64,000 nt of DNA from Paenibacillus sp. FSL W8-0426 (GCF_037969725.1 NZ_CP150203.1:4108001-4172000), one strand, 5' to 3'; shown: positions 1 to 10,199, numbered from the stretch's first letter. A program made the numbers and translations. The notes: generated by a model from the letters alone, not told the origin.

Positions 1-40
1 ATCGGGATGCAGGGCCTTTCATTTCTTCGAATATGTTTCG

Positions 41-2734
41 TTAACCTCCGTTGCCGGCTTGCGGATCGACGACGTTCGGATCTGACTCTACCGTACTGCC
101 GCTATCTCCGCCATCCGGCGTAACAACCTCTCCCGGGATGACGACAGCCCCGTCACTCGAGCCATCCCCATTCCCGCCTGGTTCAGTCGTGCCTTGATCG
201 GGCGGTGGGTTGCCGTTGCCGGATTGTCCATCCTGGCTCGGTTCCCCATTATTCCCGTTTCCGTTATTTCCGTTGTTGCCATGCCCATTGCCGTTGTTTC
301 CATTGCCATTATTGCCGTTATTGCCATTATTTCCATTCCCGTTATTGCCATTCCCATTGTTGCCATTGCCGTTATCGGGAAGCTCGCCGCCCGGATTGTC
401 TATTCCCGGCTCCTCCGTCCCCGGATCCAGTCCCGGATCCGTGCCAGGATCAGGCTCCTGCGGCTCCAATTCCTGAGCTTCGATGAAAAGTGAAATGGTG
501 TTGGTTGGTGGCGTCTCTGCTCCCGTAGACGGGTCATACGCAGTTACGTAGTATTCGTAAGTCAACCCTGGAAGGGCGCTTAAATCCTGCGCATTAGTCG
601 TTCCAACAGCGTCGATGAGACGTGTGAACTCCGACTCAGACGTCTCTTTACGGTACACCCGGTACTGAGTTTGGGAATCTCCTGATCCGCTCCACGACAA
701 CGATACCGTCTGCGTTGTCGGATCATAAGCCCCGCTCAGTCCTGTTACGGACAATTGTGGTGTCTCCGGTTTTTGCACCGGCGGCGCCGTTTTCTCTCCT
801 TCCGGAACGGTAAAGTCCTTGACAGGAACACCTTTGAGCGCATCGTTCATGACTTTCGCAAAGAACGCAGCGGACAATTTACTGCTGTTTTTGAGCATAT
901 GGTTCGCATCCGGATTGTCATATCCCATCCAGACCGCCGCAGTCCATTCCGGCGTGTAACCAACAAACCACACATCCCGGTTGGAACTGTTGCCGGAAAT
1001 GCCGCTCTGCGTCGTACCCGTTTTGCCGGCAACCGGACGATCCAAACGTGCAGCGCGTCCTGTCCCGTCGTTGACGACGTTCTGCAGCATTTTGGTCAAC
1101 TCGTAAGCATTGTGCTCACTCATGACCCGCGTCGTTTTGGACTTGTGCTTATAAATCTCTTTGCCGGTACTGTCCACCACCGATTTGATGGAGTACGCTT
1201 CCTGATATTCGCCAAGGTTGGCAAAAGCGCTGTAAGCCTGAGCCATTTCAAGCGTATTGGTCCCTTTGCTCAGCCCCCCGAGGGCAATCGCCAGGTTTTT
1301 GTCTTCGTCCGTAAGCTGAATGCCCAGCTTCTTGGCAAACTGCACGCCGGTATTGACGCCGATTTTGTCCAAAAGCCATACCGCCGGAATATTTTCCGAT
1401 TTCGTAATGGCATCGGTCATGCTGATCGTTGACGAATAGCCATGCAGGTTTCCCGGGCAGTAGTTGCCAAAACACTGCTTTTGATTGCTGAGCGGAGAAT
1501 TGGCATTATACTCCCCGGACTCCAGTGCAGGCGCATAAGATACGATCGGTTTGAATGCCGAACCCGGCTGTCTCCGGCTTTGGGTAACGCGGCTGTAACC
1601 TTTCGTTTGATAGTCGCGTCCGCCCAGCAAGGCAACCAGGCTTCCATTTTCATGGTTCATGATCACCATCGACCCCTGCACCTTTTGGTCGTCTTTGCTT
1701 TTTTCGAACAGGCTGTCGTCGGAGAAAGCTTTCTCCATCGCCGTTTGGGCCTGCACATCCATGGTCGTGTAAATTTTGTATCCGCCGATGTTCAGATCAT
1801 CTTCCGTTTTGCCCGTCACTTCTTCGGCTTCACGCAAAACGTAATCGATAAAGGCCTGGTATTTTCTCTCTTTCTCCGGCGGCGTGTAGTCGTAATCGAC
1901 CGCTTTGGCTTCGTCCATATCCGCTTTGCTGATGTATCCTTGCTCGTACATCAACTGTAACACTACCGCGCGGCGTTCCTTGGACGCTTCCGGATTGCTG
2001 AGCGGGTTATATGCCGACGGCCCTTTGGGCATAGCCGCGAGCGTGGCGATTTGCCACAGCTCCAGTTCTTTCAAGTCGGTGACCCCGAAATAAAACTCGG
2101 ATGCTGCCTTGATTCCGTACCGTTGATGGCCGAAGAAAATCCGGTTCAAGTACATCGTCAAGATTTCGTCTTTCGTAAATTTGCGCTCGAGCGCCATCGC
2201 GATGGATACTTCCGTAGCTTTGCGGAAAAACGTTTTGTCGCGCGACAAGAACATGTTTTTGGCCAGCTGCTGGGTCAGCGTACTGCCGCCCTCTACCATC
2301 GAGCGGGCCATGACGTCCTTGACGGCCGCACGGCCGATCGCCCAGATGTCGACGCCCTGGTGCTCATAAAATCGTCTGTCTTCCGTAGCCACAAACGCCT
2401 CTTTCACAAGCTTCGGAATCTCGTCTCCATCGACCGGCTCCAGTTTTTTGATCGACAGCTCGCCCATCAATTCACCGTTACGGTCGTACACTTTCGACGT
2501 TTCGTTGATCGTCGTTTTGTCCATGTTGGCCGTAAGCAGGCGTTCCCCGCTGACCATAATAAATAGATATCCGCCCAGTGCACAGAAAATGGCGATTGCC
2601 ATTGTAAAAAACAGCGTCCATCCAACACGTTTACCCGTAATTTTTTTCTTTTTAGAGGTCTTTGGTTTCGCTTTATTGGATGACTTGCCACTGTTGTTGT
2701 TGCGATTAGACCTCGACAACGGATCGTTTGGCAT
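41..2734 (-). CDS. ponA: Class A penicillin-binding protein 1A (transglycosylase/transpeptidase)
   Basis: Bifunctional peptidoglycan synthase of 897 residues that polymerises glycan strands and cross-links stem peptides on the outer face of the membrane. A basic N-terminus is followed by one membrane anchor at about 39-61. The GT51 domain carries the catalytic Glu118 (ATEDRRFYEH) and GGSTLTQQLAKN around 149-160. The transpeptidase has SAFK (Ser392), SEN (446-448) and KTG (571-573). A fibronectin type III-like domain lies at about 655-755. The last 130 or so residues are a Pro/Asp- then Asn/Gly-rich low-complexity tail built of NGN units, longer than in a core PBP1A and probably wall-spanning. 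Start ATG has AGGAGG five bases upstream. It lies downstream of hfq on the same strand. Confidence 0.95.
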   Translation of the reverse strand: MPNDPLSRSNRNNNSGKSSNKAKPKTSKKKKITGKRVGWTLFFTMAIAIFCALGGYLFIMVSGERLLTANMDKTTINETSKVYDRNGELMGELSIKKLEPVDGDEIPKLVKEAFVATEDRRFYEHQGVDIWAIGRAAVKDVMARSMVEGGSTLTQQLAKNMFLSRDKTFFRKATEVSIAMALERKFTKDEILTMYLNRIFFGHQRYGIKAASEFYFGVTDLKELELWQIATLAAMPKGPSAYNPLSNPEASKERRAVVLQLMYEQGYISKADMDEAKAVDYDYTPPEKERKYQAFIDYVLREAEEVTGKTEDDLNIGGYKIYTTMDVQAQTAMEKAFSDDSLFEKSKDDQKVQGSMVIMNHENGSLVALLGGRDYQTKGYSRVTQSRRQPGSAFKPIVSYAPALESGEYNANSPLSNQKQCFGNYCPGNLHGYSSTISMTDAITKSENIPAVWLLDKIGVNTGVQFAKKLGIQLTDEDKNLAIALGGLSKGTNTLEMAQAYSAFANLGEYQEAYSIKSVVDSTGKEIYKHKSKTTRVMSEHNAYELTKMLQNVVNDGTGRAARLDRPVAGKTGTTQSGISGNSSNRDVWFVGYTPEWTAAVWMGYDNPDANHMLKNSSKLSAAFFAKVMNDALKGVPVKDFTVPEGEKTAPPVQKPETPQLSVTGLSGAYDPTTQTVSLSWSGSGDSQTQYRVYRKETSESEFTRLIDAVGTTNAQDLSALPGLTYEYYVTAYDPSTGAETPPTNTISLFIEAQELEPQEPDPGTDPGLDPGTEEPGIDNPGGELPDNGNGNNGNGNNGNGNNGNNGNNGNGNNGNGHGNNGNNGNGNNGEPSQDGQSGNGNPPPDQGTTEPGGNGDGSSDGAVVIPGEVVTPDGGDSGSTVESDPNVVDPQAGNGG

Positions 2735-2904
2735 GTTTCCTCCTGACTCCCTTTCGGTTGCTTGATTTCTATTCGCCTATTGGGCAAGGGCTGACGGCAA
2801 GCCTTTTTTGCCCGGAATGAAAAGAACAACCCTTTATTCAGGTTGCTCCGCTTCAAATCCTATACATGTAGACGAAATGGCTGTGAAAAAGGTTTCGCAA
2901 TTTT

Positions 2905-3147
2905 TTAAGCTTCGCCGTTGTTATCCTGCTGCATCAACGATACGCTGCGTTGCGGCGTGAACGTGGAGATGGCGTGCTTATAGACCATTTGCTGGCGTCC
3001 GTCGCTATCGATCACGATTGTGAAATTGTCAAAAGCCTTGATCGTTCCGCGAATTTGGAACCCGTTCGTCAAATATACCGTTGCTGGAATATTTTCCTTC
3101 CGCAGTTGGTTTAAGAACGTATCTTGGATGTTGATGGACTTGTTCAT
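2905..3147 (-). CDS. hfq: RNA chaperone Hfq
   Basis: Small Sm-like protein that forms a hexameric ring and helps small RNAs pair with mRNAs. I chose the ATG at 3147, which gives an 80-residue protein starting MNKSINIQD, the normal family start. The longer frame to 3198 adds 17 residues unlike any Hfq, and a GGGGG-type ribosome site lies about 8 bases before 3147. The Sm1 motif ([19 protein letters not shown]) and the Sm2 motif YKHAIST are both present. It follows miaA at a 345-base distance, as in other Bacillales, but with its own likely promoter. Confidence 0.96.
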   Translation of the reverse strand: MNKSINIQDTFLNQLRKENIPATVYLTNGFQIRGTIKAFDNFTIVIDSDGRQQMVYKHAISTFTPQRSVSLMQQDNNGEA

Positions 3148-3243
3148 TAGCCGTACCCCCATTGGTTCATTTGAATTCATGTTATGGTTCGTATTCAATA
3201 TCGCTGAGTAGCTTTCGTGCTATTATATCATGAACAGTTTCAT

Positions 3244-3272
3244 ATAATCCACAAAAACCCCTTGTCTGTCAA
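3244..3272 (-). promoter_or_regulatory. Candidate sigma-A promoter of hfq
   Basis: On the minus strand a perfect TTGACA (3267-3272) is followed after 17 bases by GATTAT (3244-3249). A second possible -10, TATAAT, lies at 3222-3227 without a good partner. The 345-base miaA-hfq gap also holds a 7-bp inverted repeat at 3450-3468 (TCTTCTC/GAGAAGA) that may end the miaA transcript. I see no gene in this gap. Confidence 0.4.
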
Positions 3273-3492
3273 CTCGCCCCTCAGCATGAGGCTCATGACG
3301 ATTAGAAGACTTATCCATTATACACCGCTTGTCACAATTGCAAAAGGGGGGCAAATTTTCAATCGTTCTTCCAGCGTTTCGTTGGCCCCCACCGTCCAGA
3401 AACCGACGAAAAATGGTCCCCTGGTTCCTGTTTGCAAAAAGAACCCCCATCTTCTCGCCTGGAGAAGACAGAGGCCCAAAGTCCCGATGTTT

Positions 3493-4443
3493 TTAATAAA
3501 ATTGTTGCTCGATCCGTGAACGAACCTTCCTGAAATTACCTTCGAAATCCTCGGTGTCCGTAACGTCCACCCACTCGATATCCTTCATGTGCCGGAACCA
3601 GGAGAGCTGGCGTTTGGCGAAACGGCGCGTATCCCTTTTCAGCCATTCCACCGCGGCCTCCAAGCTCACCTCGCCCTGCAGGTAAGCGACAATTTCCTTG
3701 TACCCCAATCCCTGCATGGAGATGTGTCCAGGACCTACGCCACGTTCCAGCAACGATTTCACCTCGTCAACCAATCCTTGTTCCATCATCAGATCGATCC
3801 GTTCTTCTACGCGCGCATACAGCTTTTGCCGATCCATCGTCAGGCCGACAATCAGGAGATCGTACGGGGATATTTTCTGCTGGGAAGCCAACTGCTCGGA
3901 CCACTTTTGCCCGGTCAAATGAAAAATTTCAAGCGCGCGCACGATGCGGCGCTGGTCGTTCGGATGCAAACGGTCTGCGCTCGCGGGATCAACGGCCCTT
4001 AATCGGTCATGCAGCGCTTGAGCCCCATGCTGCTCCGCATAGCGGAATTGCTCATTCCGAAACGCTTCGTCCGATCCGCTGTCCGAAAATTGGAAGCCGT
4101 AACAAACCGACTCCACGTACAAGCCGGTGCCGCCCACGATAAACGGCAGCTTGCCGCGCCCATGGATTTCGCCGATCAGACGCGTGCAGCTCTCCTGGAA
4201 CTCGGCCACGGAATAGGGATACTCGGGATCATGAATATCAATAAGATGGTGGGGAATGCCCTGCATTTCATCCCGGGTAATTTTGGCGGTTCCGATATCC
4301 ATCTCCCGATAGACCTGCATCGAATCGCCTGAAATAATTTCGCAATCGAAAGCCTTGGCCAGCTCGATGCTCATTTTGGTTTTTCCTACCGCCGTCGGCC
4401 CGACAAGCACAAGCAGCTTCGGTTTAACTTCCGCTTTCAACAT
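3493..4443 (-). CDS. miaA: tRNA dimethylallyltransferase
   Basis: Transfers a dimethylallyl group from DMAPP to N6 of A37 in tRNAs that read codons starting with U. The 316 residues are full length. The P-loop GPTAVGKTKMS is near residue 15, followed by GDSMQVYREMDIGTAK, HHLIDI and the conserved FIVGGTGLYVES; these are diagnostic. The gene overlaps the upstream methyltransferase by 20 bases, so the two are likely translationally coupled. GGAG sits 6 bases before the ATG. The order mutS-mutL-miaA-hfq is the usual Bacillales arrangement, with the methyltransferase inserted. Confidence 0.97.
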   Translation of the reverse strand: MLKAEVKPKLLVLVGPTAVGKTKMSIELAKAFDCEIISGDSMQVYREMDIGTAKITRDEMQGIPHHLIDIHDPEYPYSVAEFQESCTRLIGEIHGRGKLPFIVGGTGLYVESVCYGFQFSDSGSDEAFRNEQFRYAEQHGAQALHDRLRAVDPASADRLHPNDQRRIVRALEIFHLTGQKWSEQLASQQKISPYDLLIVGLTMDRQKLYARVEERIDLMMEQGLVDEVKSLLERGVGPGHISMQGLGYKEIVAYLQGEVSLEAAVEWLKRDTRRFAKRQLSWFRHMKDIEWVDVTDTEDFEGNFRKVRSRIEQQFY

Positions 4444-5209
4444 GGATCACTCCGTACAGTGTTTTTGCATTGGCCCGATCGAGAACGTCGAAGCCAAGCC
4501 TCGTAAATTCGGCGCTGCCGCGCTTTTCCTTCATGACGATTCGCTTGCGGGCAACCCGTTTTGCCTCTTCGATGCTCTCGATGTCCAGCGCGCTCGGATT
4601 CGCGTAATCACGCAAAGGCTGGATGGCGCTCGAATCCATCATCGGTTCGCGAAACATCGGGTCAAAATAGACGGTGTCGCAGCTGTTATCCGGCAAGGAG
4701 CGCAGCAAATCCAGATGATGGGCATGATGCAGCTCGATCCGGCGAAACGCCTCGTCCACCTCGGGCAGTTTGCTTTCATAGTGGGACATGCCCTCGGCTA
4801 ACAGCGCGTAGATCGGCAGCGAGCTCTCGCAAGCAATGGTCCTTCCCGTTGGGCCTGCCGCTACCGAAAATACGAGCGCATCCGTCCCGAGTCCGGCTGT
4901 GCAGTCGAGGATCGTATCCCCTTGGCGGACCGCTCCGGCATCCAACATCGGATCAGACTCTCCCGCAAGCACGCGCTTCGCCCGGATAAACCCCATGCTG
5001 GGATGAAACTCAAGCTGTTCCGCATGTTTGCGATATAGTCGTGCCCTTCCTTGCAGAACAACCAGAATTTCGTTGGCTTGGTATCGGTCGGCCATTTTGG
5101 ACAGGGACATATTGCCGCGCGGCACATATGTTCCGCCTGTCAATTGCGCCAAGCGGCGAGCGCGTTCCACCAGGGAATCGGCTTGCGTGTCACCGGTTGT
5201 AATATACAT
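4424..5209 (-). CDS. Class I SAM-dependent methyltransferase, RsmJ-like
   Basis: 261 residues. The motif DCTAGLGTDALVFS near residue 100 is the SAM-binding loop of the RsmJ (DUF548) family, which methylates 16S rRNA in gamma-proteobacteria. The later DTVYFDPMFREP resembles the family's catalytic DPPY-like region, here DPMF. The substrate in Bacillales is not settled, so an rRNA target is inference. An AGGAGG ribosome site precedes the ATG. It lies 17 bases after mutL and overlaps miaA, so it belongs to the mutS-mutL-miaA transcription unit. Confidence 0.75.
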   Translation of the reverse strand: MYITTGDTQADSLVERARRLAQLTGGTYVPRGNMSLSKMADRYQANEILVVLQGRARLYRKHAEQLEFHPSMGFIRAKRVLAGESDPMLDAGAVRQGDTILDCTAGLGTDALVFSVAAGPTGRTIACESSLPIYALLAEGMSHYESKLPEVDEAFRRIELHHAHHLDLLRSLPDNSCDTVYFDPMFREPMMDSSAIQPLRDYANPSALDIESIEEAKRVARKRIVMKEKRGSAEFTRLGFDVLDRANAKTLYGVIHVESGS

Positions 5210-5226
5210 AACTTCCTCCTAAACAG

Positions 5227-7380
5227 TCACATGACCCGTTTGAACAATTTTTCCAGATCATACGTTGAAAATGAAACGACGATGGGACGCCCGTGCGGAC
5301 AAGTGTATGGCTGGCGGCAAGACGCAAGACGCTGAATCAGCACCTCGGCCTCTTGCTCCGTCAGCTTTTGGTTCGCTTTGATGGATGCTTTGCAGGAGCA
5401 CATGATGGATGCAGCCTCCCTTAGCTTGCCCACGTCGATGCTGCGTTCACTGAGCACCCATTCGCACATTTCTTCTATAATATCCTTCTCGTCTCCATGC
5501 GGGAACCAATATGGATGGGAGCGTACACGGAACGTCTGGCCGCCGAAATGCTCCAGATAAACGCCGGCTTGCTCGAACCAGGCCAACCTGGATTTGATTT
5601 TTTCGGTCTCGGAAGGCGTAAATTCCAGCGTGATCGGCAGCAACAGCTCCTGCGAAGCCTGCGCGGGATTACCGAATTTTTCGAAATAATATTCGTAATT
5701 CACCCGTTCATGCGCAGCATGTTGGTCGATCAGGTAGAGACCGTCATCGCTTTGCGCGATCAAATACGTGCCATGGTGCTGTCCGATCAGGCTGAGCTCC
5801 GGAAACGACGGCACGGCCGCATCGGATTTCAGCGCAGCAGCCAGTTTGTCGACATCCGGCAGCGGCTTGCCCGTTCCGGCATACTCCCGCTGCGCAGCTG
5901 GCGAAGGTGGCTGGTAAGCCGGACGGCTTTCTTTCACCGACACCGGCGAAGCCGAAGCTTTGGAACGATAGTCTGCACCTCGGCTATGCTCGGGAGGCTG
6001 TGAAGTCGACGGTTTTGCAGATGCAGGCACGATGACTTCGTCCGTCCCTGCCGAGCCGTAGGCAGTGGTCTCTTCGGGAGGAACCTCGGGAAGAGGTGCC
6101 AACTGGGCCGAGAAATCCAAACGTTCTCCCTCATTCACTTCAGCAGGTGCCTCCAGGTCCATATCCGGATCGACTTCAATGTTCGCACTCTGTCCGGAAG
6201 GCTTCGAGGCAACCGCATCCTCGTTCAGGCGAGGCGCTTGAATCCGTTGATCGGGATGGAATTCCGGACGTCCCTCCCCCTCCGCGGGCAGCTCGTCTTT
6301 GTACGGTGCCCTTGGAAATACAAACTGCTCCTGAATGATGGCCCGATCATCCCCGCGTCTGACCTGTTGTTTCGTGACTTGAGGAATCAGCACTTCTTTG
6401 CGCAGAATGCCGCGAAGCGTCGTCTCCACGAACTCGTACAGTTCAGTCTCCTTGCTGAACCGCACTTCCAGCTTCGCAGGGTGAACGTTGACGTCCACAA
6501 GCGAAGGATGCATGTCCAGCTGTACGACGACGAGCGGGTAACGATTAATAGGCAGAAGGGTATGATATGCCTTGAGAATGGCCTGATTCAGCCCATAATT
6601 CCGAATATACCGTCCATTTACAATCGTCGACATGCCGCCCCGATTCGCTCTGGTCCATTCAGGCAGACTGATCAGACCTTTGACGCGGTAATCCAAATTT
6701 TCGCCTTCAATCGGCAGCATCGCTTTGGCCGCGCTCGTGCCATAAATGGCTGCCACCACCTGCAGCAGGTCTCCGTTCCCCAGCGTCTGGAGCAACGTGT
6801 TGGCATTATGCCGCAGCGTGAACGAAATGTCGGGATGGGACAATGCCATCCGGTACAGCACATCCGAGATGTGCCCCAGCTCGGTTTGAATGGTTTTCAT
6901 GTATTTGAGCCTGGCCGGCGTGTTATAAAACAGCTCCTTCACCACAAATTCCGTCCCTTGCGGCGAAGCTGCATCCTCGTGCGAGCACAGCTTGCCGCCC
7001 TCGATGACAATTTTGCGGCCCCGGCCGTCGTCCGCGCTGGCCGTCAGCACCTCGACCTTGGACACGGCCGCGATGCTGGGCAGCGCTTCTCCCCTGAAGC
7101 CCAGGCTCGTGATCTGAAACAGATCCCGCCCGTGCGCAATCTTACTCGTGGCATGGCGGTAGAAAGCCGTTTCGAGATCATCCGGCTCAATGCCGGATCC
7201 GTTGTCTTTGACCCGAATGCTGAGCAATCCGCCCTCTTCCACGCTCACTTCGATTTTGCTTGCCCCTGCGTCGATCGCATTTTCGAGCAGCTCCTTGACG
7301 ACCGAGGCCGGGCGTTCAACGACTTCCCCGGCCGCAATCTGGTTGGCAATATGTTCATCCAGCACATGGATTTTCGCCAT
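5227..7380 (-). CDS. mutL: DNA mismatch repair protein MutL
   Basis: Mismatch-repair ATPase and nicking endonuclease, 717 residues. The N-terminal GHKL ATPase shows ELLENAIDAGA (Glu33/Asn34), DNGSGI (59-64) and GFRGEAL (94-100). A disordered linker spans about 340-530. The C-terminal domain has the metal-binding endonuclease motif DQHAAHERVNYEYYFE starting at 552, followed by the SCKASIK and CPHGRP zinc-site motifs. This marks it as the nicking type of MutL found in species without MutH. It starts 24 bases after the mutS stop with a GGAGGGG ribosome site. Confidence 0.97.
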   Translation of the reverse strand: MAKIHVLDEHIANQIAAGEVVERPASVVKELLENAIDAGASKIEVSVEEGGLLSIRVKDNGSGIEPDDLETAFYRHATSKIAHGRDLFQITSLGFRGEALPSIAAVSKVEVLTASADDGRGRKIVIEGGKLCSHEDAASPQGTEFVVKELFYNTPARLKYMKTIQTELGHISDVLYRMALSHPDISFTLRHNANTLLQTLGNGDLLQVVAAIYGTSAAKAMLPIEGENLDYRVKGLISLPEWTRANRGGMSTIVNGRYIRNYGLNQAILKAYHTLLPINRYPLVVVQLDMHPSLVDVNVHPAKLEVRFSKETELYEFVETTLRGILRKEVLIPQVTKQQVRRGDDRAIIQEQFVFPRAPYKDELPAEGEGRPEFHPDQRIQAPRLNEDAVASKPSGQSANIEVDPDMDLEAPAEVNEGERLDFSAQLAPLPEVPPEETTAYGSAGTDEVIVPASAKPSTSQPPEHSRGADYRSKASASPVSVKESRPAYQPPSPAAQREYAGTGKPLPDVDKLAAALKSDAAVPSFPELSLIGQHHGTYLIAQSDDGLYLIDQHAAHERVNYEYYFEKFGNPAQASQELLLPITLEFTPSETEKIKSRLAWFEQAGVYLEHFGGQTFRVRSHPYWFPHGDEKDIIEEMCEWVLSERSIDVGKLREAASIMCSCKASIKANQKLTEQEAEVLIQRLASCRQPYTCPHGRPIVVSFSTYDLEKLFKRVM

Positions 7381-7403
7381 CGTTTATTCCCCTCCCGCTT
7401 GAA

Positions 7404-10199
7404 TCAGGATAATTGCTGGGCTTTGACTTTAAGTTCGTTTAACAGCTGCATCGCCTGAAGCGGGGTCATGTTCATGACATCCACATCCTTCATCTGGCGG
7501 ATAAGTTCCTGGGTACGCTCATCCGGCACGGAAGTAATCGGTTCAGGGGTGTGCAAAGGCTCCTCTTCATCAAAGATCGAGAGCTGAACCACTTCCTGCC
7601 GTCCTTTCCCCTGACGGTCCTTGCCTGTATTGTCCAAAGGTCGGTAGTCCTCCCGAATCACCGATCCGGTCGATCCATTCACTTGCTTCTCATCCCGAAG
7701 AATGGAGGATCCGTCGGATGCGGCCTGATCTGTTTCATAACTGGCAGACGGCACGCCACTTGAATTCTTTTCTTTCGCCGCAAGCTCGCTGCCCACCGCA
7801 ACCTGTGCAGCCGCCTGTTCAAACCCGTGCAGCAGGCCGTTCGCCCTTTCAATGATCGTATCCGGCAATCCGGCGAGACGCGCGCAATAGATGCCGTAAC
7901 TGCTGCTCGCTGCGCCAGCAATCAGTTTGCGCAGGAAATGAACTTTGTCTCCGCTCTCCTGCACGGCCATGGAGTAGTTGGCCAGCTTGTCCAAACTTTC
8001 CTCCAGATGCGCAAGCTCATGGAAATGCGTCGAAACCAGCGCTTTGCAGCCGATCACGTCATGCACGTATTCGATCACCGATTGCGCAATGGCCATGCCT
8101 TCGCTCGTGGATGTTCCCCGGCCCAATTCATCGATAATGATCAGACTGCGCGGCGTCGCCTTTTCGGTCATGACCTGAATGTCGGCCATTTCCACCATGA
8201 ACGTGCTCTGGCCGCCAATCAGATCGTCCGCAGCGCCGATTCGTGTGAAAATGCGGTCCATGATCGGCACTTCCGCTTTGCCGGCAGGAACGAAACAGCC
8301 GATTTGAGCCATGATCGAAATCAGCGCCACCTGACGCATGTACGTGCTCTTGCCGGCCATGTTCGGTCCGGTGATGAGCAGGATGCGCGCAGCGTCCTTC
8401 TGGATCGCCGTACTGTTGGCAATGAACGCATCCGAATGCATTACCGCTTCCACGACCGGATGGCGGCCCTGCTCCACCACAAAATCATAACCGTCCGTCA
8501 GCACGGGACGAACGAAGTTGCGCTCTGCGCTGATCGCAGCAAAGGATTGGTACACGTCGATTTCCGCCACTTGCTCAGCCAGTTTCTGCAATCTGGCCAC
8601 CTGCCGGTTCAACTGGTCACGCAGCTCCGTGAACAAGGCATATTCGATATCGACCATTTTGTCCTGTGCCTCAAGGATCAGCGTTTCTTTTTCCTTCAGC
8701 TCCGGCGTAATGAAACGCTCCGCATTGGCGAGCGTCTGCTTCCGTTCATAACGCCCTTCCGGCAGTGCCGACAGGTTCGATTTGGTCACTTCGATGTAAT
8801 AGCCGAACACTTTGTTATAACCGATTTTCAGCGACCGGATGCCGGTTGCGTCGCGTTCCCTTGCTTCCAGCTCGGCAATCCACTGTTTACCGTTGACAGA
8901 GGCTTCGCGCAGCTCATCCAGCCGCTCATGATATCCTGGACGAATAATTCCGCCGTCACGCACGGAAACCGGAGGCTCGTCCACAATGGCGCTCGCGATC
9001 GCATCGCGCAGGTCACTGCAATCGTCCATCACTTCCGCGATATGGCGAAGCGTGGCGGAAGTCGAATCCGCACAAAGCCGGCGCAGTGCCGGAACCTTGT
9101 CCAACGACATTTTGAGCGCGTTCAAATCCCGTCCGTTCGCGTTGCCGAAGGCGATTCGTCCAACCAAGCGTTCCAAATCGTAAATATCCTTAAGTTCGGC
9201 CCGCAGATCCTCGCGCAAAATAAACTGGTTATACAGCGTGTCCACCGCTTCGAGCCGCTCGTTGATCTTCCCTTTTTGCAGCAAAGGTTTGTCGATCCAG
9301 CGGCGCAGCATGCGCGCTCCCATGGACGTTTCCGTGCGATCGAGCAACCACAGCAAGGAACCCTTTTTGGAGCGTTCGCGCACGGTTTCAACCAGCTCCA
9401 GATTGCGCCGTGTGAACGGGTCCAAAATCATGTAATGATCCGGCTCATAAGCGCTGATCTGCGTCAATTGTCCTAATGAACGTTTTTGCGTTTCATTCAA
9501 ATAGGAGAACAGCCGCGCGATGCATGCCTGACGCTCAGGCTCGAGACGCGCCCAGACCGCTTCCCCGAACTGCTGGCGCACAAGCTCTTCTTTATTTTTC
9601 ACCCATGGGGTGTATACGACAGGTCGCCCGATTGGCGATGCTTGGGCAGCCACCTCATCCAGCAGCGCAGCGTCTCCGATCAGCTCGGATGGTTCGTAAA
9701 TGCCGATTTCGTCCTTCAACCATTCCTTTGAATAGGGAACCGACGTCACATACAGCTCACCCGTAGACAAATCACATGCCGCAAGCGCAAGCGTGTTCGC
9801 ATCTCCCGTCAAACAAACGATATAGTTGTTGGACTTGTCCCCGAGCGTTTTGCCCTCCATCACCGTGCCAGGCGTAATAACGCGCACGATTTCTCGCCGC
9901 ACCATGCCCTTGGTGACCGTCGGATCCTCCATTTGCTCACAAATCGCAACTTTATGCCCCTTCTCGATCAGACGTTGTATGTACCCTTCTGCTGAATGGT
10001 ACGGCACGCCGCACATCGGAATTTTCTCGTCCGAACCTCCGTTGCGGGCAGTCAACGTGATTTCAAGTTCACGCGCCGCATTAATGGCATCTTCAAAAAA
10101 CATTTCATAAAAGTCGCCCAGCCTGAAAAAAAGAAAAGCGTCCTGCGCCTCGGCTTTGACTTGCAAATATTGTTGTATCATAGGCGTATACTGAGCCAT
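7404..10199 (-). CDS. mutS: DNA mismatch repair protein MutS
   Basis: Mismatch recognition ATPase. I use the ATG at 10199 (MAQYTPMIQQ), giving 931 residues. GGAGG lies 6 bases upstream, and the 19 extra residues of the longer frame are not MutS-like. The mismatch-binding Phe-X-Glu is in LGDFYEMF (Phe30, Glu32). The ATPase core has Walker A GPNMAGKSTYMRQ and Walker B DELGRGTSTSEG. A long, poorly conserved insertion of about 70 residues follows the ATPase before the C-terminal dimerisation helices. It is the first gene of mutS-mutL-methyltransferase-miaA. Confidence 0.97.
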   Translation of the reverse strand: MAQYTPMIQQYLQVKAEAQDAFLFFRLGDFYEMFFEDAINAARELEITLTARNGGSDEKIPMCGVPYHSAEGYIQRLIEKGHKVAICEQMEDPTVTKGMVRREIVRVITPGTVMEGKTLGDKSNNYIVCLTGDANTLALAACDLSTGELYVTSVPYSKEWLKDEIGIYEPSELIGDAALLDEVAAQASPIGRPVVYTPWVKNKEELVRQQFGEAVWARLEPERQACIARLFSYLNETQKRSLGQLTQISAYEPDHYMILDPFTRRNLELVETVRERSKKGSLLWLLDRTETSMGARMLRRWIDKPLLQKGKINERLEAVDTLYNQFILREDLRAELKDIYDLERLVGRIAFGNANGRDLNALKMSLDKVPALRRLCADSTSATLRHIAEVMDDCSDLRDAIASAIVDEPPVSVRDGGIIRPGYHERLDELREASVNGKQWIAELEARERDATGIRSLKIGYNKVFGYYIEVTKSNLSALPEGRYERKQTLANAERFITPELKEKETLILEAQDKMVDIEYALFTELRDQLNRQVARLQKLAEQVAEIDVYQSFAAISAERNFVRPVLTDGYDFVVEQGRHPVVEAVMHSDAFIANSTAIQKDAARILLITGPNMAGKSTYMRQVALISIMAQIGCFVPAGKAEVPIMDRIFTRIGAADDLIGGQSTFMVEMADIQVMTEKATPRSLIIIDELGRGTSTSEGMAIAQSVIEYVHDVIGCKALVSTHFHELAHLEESLDKLANYSMAVQESGDKVHFLRKLIAGAASSSYGIYCARLAGLPDTIIERANGLLHGFEQAAAQVAVGSELAAKEKNSSGVPSASYETDQAASDGSSILRDEKQVNGSTGSVIREDYRPLDNTGKDRQGKGRQEVVQLSIFDEEEPLHTPEPITSVPDERTQELIRQMKDVDVMNMTPLQAMQLLNELKVKAQQLS

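Noticed and set aside
1..40. Possible start of another minus-strand gene at the left edge
   Set aside because: Only 40 bases are available; an ATG is present but its spacing to GGAGG is too long to support a call.
240..375. Repeated short units resembling a CRISPR or satellite array
   Set aside because: The units are degenerate 9-18-base codon repeats in frame with the PBP1A Asn/Gly tail, with no constant repeat and unique spacers.
88..493. Several overlapping open frames on both strands in the PBP1A tail region
   Set aside because: They are shadows of the NGN-repeat coding sequence; their products are low-complexity and lack ribosome sites.
755..1960. Long plus-strand frames opposite ponA, and similar ones opposite mutL and mutS
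   Set aside because: They are antisense to strongly conserved proteins, with Arg/His/Phe-rich shadow composition and no ribosome sites.
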